Source: Cyclobacteriaceae bacterium
GTDB taxonomy: Bacteria; Bacteroidota; Bacteroidia; Cytophagales; Cyclobacteriaceae
Reading direction: 5' to 3'
Assembly: GCA_958296015.1 (NCBI GenBank)
Contig: CATQIH010000044.1
Span: 1 to 64,000 of the forward strand
DNA length: 64,000 bases
Notes under the pieces: model-generated
Seen by the model: only the letters and a program-made list of their open reading frames with translations
What the model was told of the DNA's origin: nothing
Database searches by the model: none
Shown: piece after piece, positions 1-8,478 of the stretch
Layout of the letters: each line of letters begins with the position of its first letter
Numbering within the stretch: the stretch's first letter is position 1
Translations under genes and position numbers: made by a program

Positions 1-342
1 ATCGCGGATGGTCAGGTCACCTGTTAGCTTGAAAGCATCACTCCCGGTTTTCTCTACGCTGGTAGACTTAAATGTGATTTGAGGGTATTTTTCGACTGCA
101 AAAAATTCTTCTGACTTCAAGTGTCCGTCGCGCTGTGCATTGTTGGTAGAAATACTGGCTACATCAATGGTGAGGCTTACCTGTGCATTGGTAAAACTAT
201 CGTCGTCGGTGGTGACTTCCCCGCTATACTGGGCAAACTGGCCTGTAACAGTTGAAATTACCAGGTGCTTTACTTTGAATTGTAACTCTGAGTGCATAGG
301 GTCGATCACCCATTTTGTTTTGTTCACTGTTGTGCTTTCCAT
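1..342 (-). CDS. YceI family protein (partial, runs off left edge)
   Basis: The frame is open from an ATG at 342 leftward to the window edge, giving 114 visible codons, so the C-terminus is missing. The N-terminus carries the YceI pattern: W-V-I-D-P-x-H-S-E at residues 11-19, then FKVKHLVISTVTGQF, and later FFAVEKYPQITFKS. YceI proteins are lipocalin-like barrels that bind polyisoprenoid or other amphiphilic lipids. No signal peptide is visible, so this looks like a cytoplasmic member. It lies about 105 bp downstream of the marR-like gene on the same strand, a common pairing that suggests control by that repressor. The ligand is unknown. Confidence 0.85.
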   Translation of the reverse strand, partial: MESTTVNKTKWVIDPMHSELQFKVKHLVISTVTGQFAQYSGEVTTDDDSFTNAQVSLTIDVASISTNNAQRDGHLKSEEFFAVEKYPQITFKSTSVEKTGSDAFKLTGDLTIRD

Positions 343-447
343 AATTTTAAAATGGTAAGTGTTAAATTTAATTGTATGTAAATATTTATAGCTGAAAGGC
401 AGAAAGATGAAAGCATGTGCTACATTTTCAATTACCTCTGCCACCTT

Positions 448-897
448 CTACCCTCTTAGCTTATCCAGGATTCGGTTCAGTTCTTCAGCCTCTTTTATAG
501 TAATATTATTTATAGTCTCTGCACCTGCATTCATCACAGGATGAATCTCTTCCAGCAGCGCGAGTCCTTTCTCAGTAATGAGTATGTCTACCCGTCTTCG
601 GTTCTTCGGACAGGTGTTTCGGCTTACCAGCTCCTGTTGCCTGAGCTTTTCTACCAGCCGCGTGGTGTTAGACATCCGGTTGATCATGCGTTCGGCAATC
701 AGTTGTAGCGGAGAAGGAGTAGGATACTGCCCCTTCAGGATTCTGAGTACATTGAACTGCTCTTCTGAAATGCCATAAGGTTTTAGTAGCCGGGTCGTAT
801 TGCTGTGCAACCAACTCCCGGTAAACTGGATATTGAGTATAGCCTTATGAAAAGGACCTTTGAATTTGGGCTGCTTTATTTCATCTTCTAAACGCAT
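448..897 (-). CDS. MarR family transcriptional regulator
   Basis: The 149-aa product has the normal MarR length and order: an N-terminal dimerisation helix, a winged helix-turn-helix at about residues 35-110 with a recognition helix near INRMSNTTRLVEKL, and the wing KNRRRVDILITEKG, which corresponds to the family's DxR-R signature. A C-terminal helix completes the dimer interface. It would act as a dimeric, ligand-responsive repressor. It is transcribed toward the yceI gene and divergently from the carboxynorspermidine synthase gene, so the roughly 150-bp intergenic region is the likely operator. No specific operator palindrome was established. Confidence 0.88.
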   Translation of the reverse strand: MRLEDEIKQPKFKGPFHKAILNIQFTGSWLHSNTTRLLKPYGISEEQFNVLRILKGQYPTPSPLQLIAERMINRMSNTTRLVEKLRQQELVSRNTCPKNRRRVDILITEKGLALLEEIHPVMNAGAETINNITIKEAEELNRILDKLRG

Positions 898-1051
898 AAA
901 ATATGTATTGTTTATACTTCTGTTGTATATACAACGGTTGTTTTACAGTAATTGTTTCATAGATTCACAAAATTTTGAACCCCAACTGAAATTTGCCGCT
1001 TACCTGCGAATGCTTACATTTGCGGCAAGAAACCAAAAACTTTTTAAACAA

Positions 1052-2272
1052 ATGAGCAAAGTCTTAATTATTGGAGCAGGCGGTGTTGGCAACGTGGTAG
1101 CGCACAAATGTGCAGAAGTCTCCTCCGTTTTTTCTGATATGATGCTGGCCAGTCGCACCCAGTCGAAATGCGACCAGATTGCCCGTGATGTTGCAAAGAA
1201 ATTCCCTGATGCCAAACCGATACAAACTGCCCGGGTGGATGCCGACAATGTGCCGGAACTCGTGGCACTGATCAAATCTTTCAATCCGGATATGGTCATC
1301 AACGTGGCACTGCCCTACCAAGACCTGACCATCATGGATGCCTGCCTGGAAACAAAAGTACACTACCTGGACACGGCCAATTATGAGCCAAAAGACGTAG
1401 CAAAATTTGAGTATAAGTGGCAGTGGGCCTATCAGGATAAATTTAAGGAAGCTGGTCTGATGGCGTTGCTGGGTTGCGGCTTTGATCCTGGCGTGACCGG
1501 CGTGTTTACGGCTTATGCGAAGAAACATTATTTCGATGAAATTCACTACCTGGATATTATAGACTGCAACGCCGGCGACCACGGCAAAGCCTTCGCGACC
1601 AATTTTAATCCGGAAATCAACATCAGAGAAATCACGCAGAACGGACGCTACTGGGAAGACAACCAATGGAAAGAAACGCAGCCTCTGGAAATCCATCAGT
1701 CTGTTGACTATCCGGAAGTAGGTCCAAAGGAATCTTACCTGTTGTATCATGAAGAGTTAGAGTCGCTTACCAAGAATTTTCCTACGCTGAAGCGCGCCCG
1801 TTTTTGGATGACCTTTGGCCAGGAATATATCAAGCATCTTACGGTGCTGCAAAATGTGGGCATGACCAGCATCAAGCCCGTGAAGTTTCAGGGACAGGAC
1901 ATTGTACCACTGGAATTTCTGAAAGCGGTGCTGCCCGAACCTTCCAGCCTGGGCGAAGGCTACAGCGGCAAAACCTCCATCGGTTGCCAGATCAAAGGTG
2001 TGAAAGATGGCAAAGAACAAACCTATTTTGTATACAACAACTGCGACCATGCCGCCACGTACAAAGAAGTAAAAGCGCAAGCAGTTTCTTACACCACAGG
2101 CGTACCTGCCATGATCGGTGCTATGCTAATGCTCACAGGCCAGTGGAAACAGCCTGGCGTGTACAACGTAGAAGAATTTAACCCTGACCCGTTCATGGAT
2201 GCCCTGAATAAGTACGGGCTGCCCTGGCATGAGGTGGTGAATGAGCCGCTGGCTTTTGAGTATCCGGAGTAA
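1052..2272 (+). CDS. Carboxynorspermidine/carboxyspermidine synthase (saccharopine dehydrogenase family)
   Basis: The ATG at 1052 gives 406 aa starting MSKVLIIGAGGVGNVVAHKC, a textbook GxGGxG Rossmann start. The open frame extends upstream to 860, but that extension covers the intergenic region and does not resemble the family. The protein has the saccharopine dehydrogenase/Lys1-like fold and ends with the VVNEPLAFEYPE tail. With the nspC gene downstream it fits carboxynorspermidine dehydrogenase: NADPH-dependent condensation of aspartate semialdehyde with a diamine (diaminopropane or putrescine). This is the spermidine route used by many Bacteroidota that lack SAM decarboxylase. Substrate length (nor- versus spermidine) cannot be read from the sequence. 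Confidence 0.87.
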   Translation: MSKVLIIGAGGVGNVVAHKCAEVSSVFSDMMLASRTQSKCDQIARDVAKKFPDAKPIQTARVDADNVPELVALIKSFNPDMVINVALPYQDLTIMDACLETKVHYLDTANYEPKDVAKFEYKWQWAYQDKFKEAGLMALLGCGFDPGVTGVFTAYAKKHYFDEIHYLDIIDCNAGDHGKAFATNFNPEINIREITQNGRYWEDNQWKETQPLEIHQSVDYPEVGPKESYLLYHEELESLTKNFPTLKRARFWMTFGQEYIKHLTVLQNVGMTSIKPVKFQGQDIVPLEFLKAVLPEPSSLGEGYSGKTSIGCQIKGVKDGKEQTYFVYNNCDHAATYKEVKAQAVSYTTGVPAMIGAMLMLTGQWKQPGVYNVEEFNPDPFMDALNKYGLPWHEVVNEPLAFEYPE

Positions 2273-2324
2273 ACCAAATCATAGTAGCGCCAACTGCCTT
2301 TTAAATGATTAGAACACTATCGTT

Positions 2325-3221
2325 TTGACAAAAGAAAGATATATTAACCCTTTTACTGACTTCGGCTTTAAGAAGCTATTTGGTACAGAAGTTAACAAAG
2401 ATCTGCTGATAAACTTTTTAAACACATTACTGAATGGTAAAGAGCACATTAGTAATTTAACATACCTGAATACAGAAAAACAGGGTAAAACCCAGGCAGA
2501 CAGAAAAGCCATCTATGATTTATATTGCGAAAATGAACAGGGCGAAAAGTTTATTATTGAAATCCAAAATATTCAGCAACAGTATTTCAGAGATCGCAGT
2601 CTTTATTATGCTTCATTTCCCATTCAAGAGCAAGCTCCCAAAGGTGAATGGCTGTACCAACTCAACGCTGTATATACAATTGGCATACTCAATTTCGTAT
2701 TTGATGACCAGCGGCATTATCAGGAAAAGTTGCTACACGAAGTAAAGTTGATGGAAACAGAGACGAAAGAAGTTTTCTATGATAAACTGACATTTGTGTA
2801 CCTCGAGATGCCTAAATTCCGTAAAGAAGAGAAAGAATTAGTAACTACTTTTGACAAGTGGCTATATGTTCTGAAGAACTTGTCTACATTGCAAAACCGT
2901 CCTAAAATTTTACAGGAACGTATTTTCAAAAAAGTTTTTGAGGTTGCTGAGATTGTCAAATTTAACAAAAAAGAGATGAATGCCTACGAACAAAGCTTAA
3001 AAGTGTATCGTGATAACCAGAATACAATGAAGTATGCCGTAGAGAAAGCTGTAGAGAAAGCTGTAGAGAAAGCTGTAGAGAAAGCCGTAAAAGAGACAGA
3101 AGATAGACAAACACAAGAGACAAAAGAGGAGATTGCTATTATCATGAAGCAGGAAGGCGATTCTATAGAAAAAATAGCACGTATTACAGGGCTTTCTATA
3201 GACCAGATTAATAACCTATAA
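2325..3221 (+). CDS. Rpn family recombination-promoting nuclease / PD-(D/E)XK transposase-like protein
   Basis: This 298-aa protein starts at a TTG; a stop lies just upstream in frame and the start KERYINPFTDFGFKKLFG is typical of the family. The nuclease core is at residues 1-130, with the acidic and E-x-Q motifs in DLYCENEQGEKFIIEIQ. Rpn proteins are DNA endonucleases linked to recombination and phage defence. The C-terminus carries four VEKA units encoded by an exact-length 12-bp repeat, then an acidic helix and a short helix-turn-helix-like end (EKIARITGLSIDQI). The gene sits between the two polyamine genes and its TAA overlaps the nspC ATG by one base. Internal ATGs at 2976 and 3028 could yield a short C-terminal form. 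Confidence 0.85.
   Translation: MTKERYINPFTDFGFKKLFGTEVNKDLLINFLNTLLNGKEHISNLTYLNTEKQGKTQADRKAIYDLYCENEQGEKFIIEIQNIQQQYFRDRSLYYASFPIQEQAPKGEWLYQLNAVYTIGILNFVFDDQRHYQEKLLHEVKLMETETKEVFYDKLTFVYLEMPKFRKEEKELVTTFDKWLYVLKNLSTLQNRPKILQERIFKKVFEVAEIVKFNKKEMNAYEQSLKVYRDNQNTMKYAVEKAVEKAVEKAVEKAVKETEDRQTQETKEEIAIIMKQEGDSIEKIARITGLSIDQINNL
3039..3086 (+). repeat. 12-bp tandem repeat x4 inside the Rpn gene
   Basis: Four consecutive copies of GTAGAGAAAGCT (the last ends in C) encode VEKA four times in the C-terminal tail of the Rpn protein. Because the unit is 12 bp, gain or loss of copies would change the length of the coil in steps of four residues without a frameshift. Confidence 0.93.
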
Positions 3222-4360
3222 TGCCTATCAATTTCAACCAGGTGCCTTCTGCCTGTTTTGTATTAGAAGAAGAAAAGCTGCGACGCAACCTTGAGGTGAT
3301 GCAAAGAGTGCAACAGGAAGCAGGTATCAATATTATCCTGGCACTCAAAGGCTTTGCCATGTTCAGCACTTTCCCGCTGATCCGGCAGTATCTGCACGGT
3401 ACTACGGCTTCCTCGCTGTATGAGGCACGGCTGGGCTTTGAAGAGTTTGGCGACGAGGTGCATGCCTACAGTCCGGCTTATTTCAACGATGAGATAGACG
3501 AGCTGATGCGCTATTGCAATCATATCACGTTCAACTCACCGGCGCAGTGGCAAAAGTTTAAGACAAAGATACAGGACAGTGAAAAACCTATCTCCTGTGC
3601 CATCCGCATCAATCCGGAATATTCGGAAGTGGAAATAGACTTGTATAATCCCTGCGTCAAAGGTACCCGCCTAGGCGTGACTGCCGACCAGATCGGTGAT
3701 AAGCTTCCGGAAGGCATCGAAGGACTGCATTTCCATACTTTGTGCGAAAGTGATTCTTATGCGCTGGAGCGTACACTCAAAGCAGTAGAAGCCCGTTTCG
3801 GTCACCTATTGCATCAAGCCAAGTGGCTTAACATGGGGGGCGGCCATCTGATGACCCGTGAAGGCTATGATATTGAGCACCTGATCGGGCTGCTGCGCAA
3901 CCTTCGGGAGAAATACGATATTGATATCATCATGGAACCGGGCACTGCGGTAGCCTGGCAAACCGGTTACCTGACTTCCACGGTGGAGGATATCATTGAT
4001 AGCCAGGGAATTTACGCAGTGGTGCTGGATGTGAGTATTTCGGCACATATGCCCGACTGCATAGAAATGCCCTACAAGCCTGTGGTGCTTGGTGCTAAAG
4101 AGGCCGTTCTTGGAGAACCTGCGTACCGGCTGGGCGGACTTACCTGTCTGGCAGGTGATTATGTGGGCGATTATGCTTTTGACAAGCCACTACAGATTGG
4201 CGATAGGCTTATTTTCAACGACATGATGCACTATACGATGGTGAAAACTACTTTTTTCAATGGGGTACGGCATCCGTCTATCGGCATCTGGCGGGAAGAT
4301 GATACCTTTAAGATGATTAAAGAGTTTAGTTATGAGGACTACAAGAATAAACTTTCCTGA
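3221..4360 (+). CDS. nspC: Carboxynorspermidine decarboxylase
   Basis: The 379-aa product is a fold-III (alanine-racemase-like) PLP decarboxylase. The PLP lysine is K43 in ILALKGFAMFS; phosphate- and substrate-binding segments are seen as HFHTLCES (about residue 170), GGGHLM (about 203) and EPGTAVAWQTGY (about 240). It ends with the FNDMMHYTMVKTTFFNG segment typical of NspC. It removes CO2 from carboxynorspermidine or carboxyspermidine to give the triamine, the second step after the synthase encoded at 1052. The ATG overlaps the stop of the Rpn gene by one base (TAATG), so translation is probably coupled. A hairpin terminator follows directly. Confidence 0.92.
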   Translation: MPINFNQVPSACFVLEEEKLRRNLEVMQRVQQEAGINIILALKGFAMFSTFPLIRQYLHGTTASSLYEARLGFEEFGDEVHAYSPAYFNDEIDELMRYCNHITFNSPAQWQKFKTKIQDSEKPISCAIRINPEYSEVEIDLYNPCVKGTRLGVTADQIGDKLPEGIEGLHFHTLCESDSYALERTLKAVEARFGHLLHQAKWLNMGGGHLMTREGYDIEHLIGLLRNLREKYDIDIIMEPGTAVAWQTGYLTSTVEDIIDSQGIYAVVLDVSISAHMPDCIEMPYKPVVLGAKEAVLGEPAYRLGGLTCLAGDYVGDYAFDKPLQIGDRLIFNDMMHYTMVKTTFFNGVRHPSIGIWREDDTFKMIKEFSYEDYKNKLS

Positions 4361-4367
4361 CATAAAA

Positions 4368-4392
4368 AAACCGGAACTTTCTGCTCCGGTTT
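4368..4392. terminator. Bidirectional intrinsic terminator between nspC and GH13 gene
   Basis: An 8-bp stem AAACCGGA / TCCGGTTT with a 9-nt loop is flanked by A-runs on the left and T-runs on the right. It sits between two convergent genes, so it can end both transcripts. Confidence 0.8.
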
Positions 4393-4403
4393 TCTATATC
4401 TTA

Positions 4404-6218
4404 TCAGCCTTTATCCTGTGAAAACAACAATACGGAATACGGCCCAACATCCATGAGTCCATAGTATGGCATCCCGTCAGTCTTGCCTTTTTTCGCCTGC
4501 ATGGCAAAGGTAGCCTGATCAGAAAACTCCTCATCATATCCTTTCCAGTCGCTGTTGAACCGCAGCTTCCAATCTCCCTTATCAGGTAAACCAATAGTGT
4601 ATCCTTGATGGTGATGATCCGCAAAATTGAGCACGACGATAACCGTATCGCCCGGACCACCATCCATCCATCGCTGGTAGGCAATCATCTTTAGTTCATG
4701 GTCTACATGGTATACCTGCACATGGTTACCTTTTAGCCCTTTGGTGTTGCCGTCAAAATTCCGTCGCAGCTTGATGAGTTCTGCATACATTCTGAATATG
4801 CCATTGTTTTTTTTGGCCAGCTTCCAGTCCAGAGGTTCGGTATCCACAAACCATTTGTCTTCCAGCAGTTCCTGGCCCTGAAACATCATAGGAATGCCAG
4901 GCGAAGTGAAAGTAACGCCTGCACCCAAAAAGCTTCTTTTCTTGGAATAATAACTATCAGCATGGTCGGGCCATATTTCTTCAGGCACACGGGCGCGTCC
5001 GTTGGCCACTTCATCATGTGATTCGGTATAAATAACCCGCTGAAATGCAGATTCAGGAGGAAAATTAACGGCATTTACAAGCTTATCCATATCTCTAAAC
5101 TCATCGTCCTTTGGGATGATGACACTCCTGACAGGGTGTACAAAGTCGGCCCACCACTGGCTGCCAAAACCTGCTCCTTTCTCGCTGGCATCTTTGGTAA
5201 TCCAGGCATTGTTCATCAGGTCTTCGGCAATTACAATTTTGTTGGGGCACTTCTCATGAATCTCACTGTTGAGCCACTGGAAGAACTCCCATACCTCTTC
5301 TATATCGTTGGCAGGACTCATATTAACGCCTTCTATATTACGCATAAACATGGTACCGTCCAGCCTGAGTCCGTCTATGTGGTATTCGTTGAGCCACATC
5401 AGAGCATTATCGCGGATGTATTGGCGCACCTCCTGTCTGCCATAGTCGGGACGGGTGTTGCCCCAGGGCGTGGCACTGCGTTTATCATTATAAAAATAAA
5501 TCCCACCCATATCATTTTCAGACCAACCATCAAACCGCCACATATCGTTGTCGCTGGGGCCAAAATGGTTGTATACCACGTCGAGAATAATAGCAATGCC
5601 TTTTTTATGTGCAGCTTTCACCAGATCTTTGAGTCCTTTTGATCCACCATAAGCAGTTTCTACGGCGAAAGGATACGAAGGATTATAGCCCCATGATATA
5701 TCACCGGGAAATTCGTTGACAGGCATTATTTCGATAGCGTTTATGCCCAAGTTGGTGAGGTGATCCATCTTTTTAATGACAGAAGCGAAGGTTCCGTGCC
5801 CCTTCTTTGTGCCATTGTAAGTACCTACATGCATTTCGTAGATCACCAGTTCATTCCAGGAAGGAAGGGTGAAGTTGTCGCCTTTCCAGTCGTAATGGCT
5901 ATCATGCACCAGGCTATTGCCCGCAGAATTGGTCATGGCTTTGGCATAAGGATCATTTTTCATCAGCTTTTTATTTTCCTGCGTAGTAATGCAGTACTTA
6001 TATTCACTGCCTGCTTTGGCTTTTTCCACAAATCCATACCAAAAACCGTTACCTTCAGACTCCAGAGCATCTTTACTATTACTCCAGTCATTAAAATTAC
6101 CGGCGACTGATACTTTTTTGGCATTGGGTGCCCACACTCTAAAGGCCACACCTTCTTTGGTAAGTATAGCACCCATACCTGCTACAGACTCAACTATAGT
6201 TTGTTTGTTTTTTTTCAT
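4404..6218 (-). CDS. GH13 alpha-amylase family protein with CBM48 (1,4-alpha-glucan branching enzyme-like)
   Basis: This 604-aa protein begins with a CBM48/isoamylase-N domain (residues about 18-95: FRVWAPNAKKVSVAGNFNDW) followed by the GH13 barrel. The four conserved regions are visible: DVVYNH at 213-218, IDGLRLDGT with nucleophile D287, IVIAEDL with acid/base E332, and TESHDE near 405. An all-beta C-terminal domain ends the protein. Length and order match short branching enzymes or maltooligosyltrehalose trehalohydrolase relatives acting on glycogen-like glucans. No signal peptide is seen, so it is cytoplasmic. It is a single gene converging on nspC. The exact specificity (branching versus hydrolysis) is not resolved. 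Confidence 0.85.
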   Translation of the reverse strand: MKKNKQTIVESVAGMGAILTKEGVAFRVWAPNAKKVSVAGNFNDWSNSKDALESEGNGFWYGFVEKAKAGSEYKYCITTQENKKLMKNDPYAKAMTNSAGNSLVHDSHYDWKGDNFTLPSWNELVIYEMHVGTYNGTKKGHGTFASVIKKMDHLTNLGINAIEIMPVNEFPGDISWGYNPSYPFAVETAYGGSKGLKDLVKAAHKKGIAIILDVVYNHFGPSDNDMWRFDGWSENDMGGIYFYNDKRSATPWGNTRPDYGRQEVRQYIRDNALMWLNEYHIDGLRLDGTMFMRNIEGVNMSPANDIEEVWEFFQWLNSEIHEKCPNKIVIAEDLMNNAWITKDASEKGAGFGSQWWADFVHPVRSVIIPKDDEFRDMDKLVNAVNFPPESAFQRVIYTESHDEVANGRARVPEEIWPDHADSYYSKKRSFLGAGVTFTSPGIPMMFQGQELLEDKWFVDTEPLDWKLAKKNNGIFRMYAELIKLRRNFDGNTKGLKGNHVQVYHVDHELKMIAYQRWMDGGPGDTVIVVLNFADHHHQGYTIGLPDKGDWKLRFNSDWKGYDEEFSDQATFAMQAKKGKTDGMPYYGLMDVGPYSVLLFSQDKG

Positions 6219-6326
6219 ATAAAATTAAAGGTTGATTCAAAAAACGAAGCATATGTATTGCGTTCAAAACGAATACATAACCTAGGACATGAATTGAGTG
6301 TTTAACTTTTAGAAAGAATGTTTCTA

Positions 6327-7889
6327 CTATCTCAAGCGAATAGACAATGCACATTGTTCCGCGCATTTCTCTCCATCAATGGCTGCCGATACGATACCCC
6401 CGGCGTAGCCTGCTCCCTCACCACAAGGGTACAGTCTTTGGATGGTTATATGCTCCAGCGTATCGGGATGGCGGGGAATCCTTACTGGCGAAGAAGTTCT
6501 TGATTCAGGCGCATGTACCACGGCTTCGTTGGTGAGGTAGCCGGGCATGGCTTTTCCAAACAGCTTGAAACCCTCACGCAGGATTCTGGTGACAAACTCC
6601 GGAAATACTTCACGCAGGTCGACCGAAGTAGTGCCGGGAATATAAGAGGTAAGTGGAATGTCAGCCGATAGTCTACCTGTTGTGAAATCCACAAGTCGCT
6701 GGGCAGGCACTTTTTGGGTGTGGCCTGCCAATGCCCAGGCTTTTTGCTCGATACTTTTCTGAAACGCCATACCAGCCAATGGTCCAAACTGCCGGAAAGC
6801 CTCAGAGTCTTCCAGTCGAAGCTCCACCACAATGCCGGAGTTGGAGGTAGGCTGATCGCGTTTGGAAGGCGACCATCCATTGGTGACCACCTCACCGGGA
6901 GCCGTGGCGCAGGGTGCAATGATGCCGCCCGGACACATGCAGAAAGAATATACGCCCCTGCCCTGCACCTGCTTGACTACGCTGTAGGGGGCAGGCGGCA
7001 GATACGCTCCCCGCGACGTGCATTTGTACTGAATCTGGTCGATCAATTCCTGTGTATGTTCTACCCGCACACCTAGTGCAAAGGGTTTTGCTTCGATCTG
7101 AATACCTTTCCGGTGCAGCAATTCAAAAATATCCCGTGCCGAATGTCCGGTTGCCAGAATGAGTGCCGAAGCCTCTATCACTTCTCCGTGCTGGGTCTTA
7201 ACGCCTGTGATGCTGTTGCTTTTTAAAAGAATATCCACAACACGTGTATCAAACCTCACCGCTCCACCCTGCCGGATGATCGTCTCGCGAATGGCCGTAA
7301 CAATGCCCGGCAATTTGTTGGTACCGATATGCGGATGAGCATCCACCATGATATCTTTGGAAGCACCATGCGCCACCAGCAGGTGCAGGATGCGCTGGAC
7401 ATCGCCCCGCTTTTTGGATCGCGTATAGAGCTTGCCATCGGAATAGGTACCTGCACCGCCTTCTCCAAAACAGTAGTTGGAGTCCTGGTTGACTATGTGC
7501 TGGCGGGTCAATAGTGCAAGGTCCCTTCTGCGATCTCTCACGTTTTTGCCACGCTCGAGTACAATCGGTTTTAATCCTTTTTCTATCAGGCGCAGGGCAG
7601 CAAACAGGCCCGCAGGCCCGGCACCCACCACAATCACTTCCGGCGCATAGGAAACATCAGGGTAATCTGGTAGTGCGGCTGGTATTTCCGCGAATACTTC
7701 TCCTACAAAGACTTTCGCACGTATGTTGACTTTAATGGCACGCTGGCGGGCGTCGATGGAGCGTTTCAGCACCTCTATGTGCCGGATATCCTGGACGGGA
7801 AGGTTTGCTTTTTGGGCAACTACTTTTTTGAAAGCCTCTTCATTTCCTACCACTTCAGGAGAGACCTGTAGGTTAATTTCCTTTTGCAT
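6327..7889 (-). CDS. FAD-dependent dehydrogenase (COG2509-like NAD(P)/FAD oxidoreductase)
   Basis: The start is taken at the ATG at 7889 (MQKEINLQVSPEV), giving 520 aa; the open frame continues about 10 codons further without family similarity. After an N-terminal alpha/beta domain of roughly 90 residues comes the FAD-binding Rossmann motif VVGAGPAGLFAALRL and LERGKNVRDRRRD. Further landmarks are NYCFGEGGAGTYSDGKL, ALILATGHSARDIFELL and the C-terminal LYPCGEGAGYAGGIVSAA that closes the FAD site. This uncharacterised family is widespread in Bacteroidota; substrate and electron acceptor are unknown. It lies about 100 bp downstream of no obvious partner, and the DoxX gene diverges from it. Confidence 0.87.
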   Translation of the reverse strand: MQKEINLQVSPEVVGNEEAFKKVVAQKANLPVQDIRHIEVLKRSIDARQRAIKVNIRAKVFVGEVFAEIPAALPDYPDVSYAPEVIVVGAGPAGLFAALRLIEKGLKPIVLERGKNVRDRRRDLALLTRQHIVNQDSNYCFGEGGAGTYSDGKLYTRSKKRGDVQRILHLLVAHGASKDIMVDAHPHIGTNKLPGIVTAIRETIIRQGGAVRFDTRVVDILLKSNSITGVKTQHGEVIEASALILATGHSARDIFELLHRKGIQIEAKPFALGVRVEHTQELIDQIQYKCTSRGAYLPPAPYSVVKQVQGRGVYSFCMCPGGIIAPCATAPGEVVTNGWSPSKRDQPTSNSGIVVELRLEDSEAFRQFGPLAGMAFQKSIEQKAWALAGHTQKVPAQRLVDFTTGRLSADIPLTSYIPGTTSVDLREVFPEFVTRILREGFKLFGKAMPGYLTNEAVVHAPESRTSSPVRIPRHPDTLEHITIQRLYPCGEGAGYAGGIVSAAIDGEKCAEQCALSIRLR

Positions 7890-8053
7890 TTTGTGGATTA
7901 GAAAAATAGTATACAGCAAGAAATATGACGCTCAAACATACTACTTTTTTAAGTGATGAGCTTTATTTGTGCTTACCAAACGATCCATATCTTCAAAAGT
8001 GTACAAAAACAAAGTTATTAAGATTGCGTATTTTGTAATATAAATATTGAAAC

Positions 8054-8458
8054 ATGCAGCAAGCAAAAACAGCATACACTTTAGCCAGGTTGCCGATCGG
8101 ATTTAGTTTTTTAGGCCACGGACTGGTTAGGATTCCCAAACTTTCGACGTTTGCCGAAGGCATGGCACAATCATTTGACAAAACAATACTTCCCTATGAT
8201 TTTGTGTTAGGTTTCGGCTACATTTTACCTTTTGTAGAGTTGCTGCTGGGCATTGTTCTAATCCTGGGAATCGCCATGCGTACATCTACTTTTGCAGGTG
8301 TTATCCTTGTATGTATCCTGATTTTTGGTTCCAGTCTACAGGAAAACTGGTCGTCCGTCGCTACCCAGATGTTTTATGGCTTGTACTTTACGCTGCTGTT
8401 TCTCTTTACGGATTATAATGGCTACTTGGTAGGCAAGATAAGAAAAAGAGAGTATTAA
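8054..8458 (+). CDS. DoxX family membrane protein
   Basis: The 134-aa product has four predicted membrane helices and the DoxX pattern RLPIGFSFLGHGLVRIPK near the N-terminus, then GFGYILPFVELLLGIVLILG and a final helix ending in KIRKREY. Family members are inner-membrane proteins linked to redox stress or quinone chemistry, but the biochemical role of most is not known. The start ATG follows an A-rich stretch usual for this genome. It converges on the first FtsX gene, with stops only about 20 bp apart. Confidence 0.85.
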   Translation: MQQAKTAYTLARLPIGFSFLGHGLVRIPKLSTFAEGMAQSFDKTILPYDFVLGFGYILPFVELLLGIVLILGIAMRTSTFAGVILVCILIFGSSLQENWSSVATQMFYGLYFTLLFLFTDYNGYLVGKIRKREY

Positions 8459-8478
8459 AAAGTCTGTGGGTATCACTA

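Noticed and set aside
1064-1750. A 228-codon open frame on the minus strand
   Set aside because: Antisense to the carboxynorspermidine synthase gene; no start context and no recognisable domain.
5136-5642. A 168-codon open frame on the plus strand
   Set aside because: Antisense shadow of the GH13 gene, which is complete and in frame.
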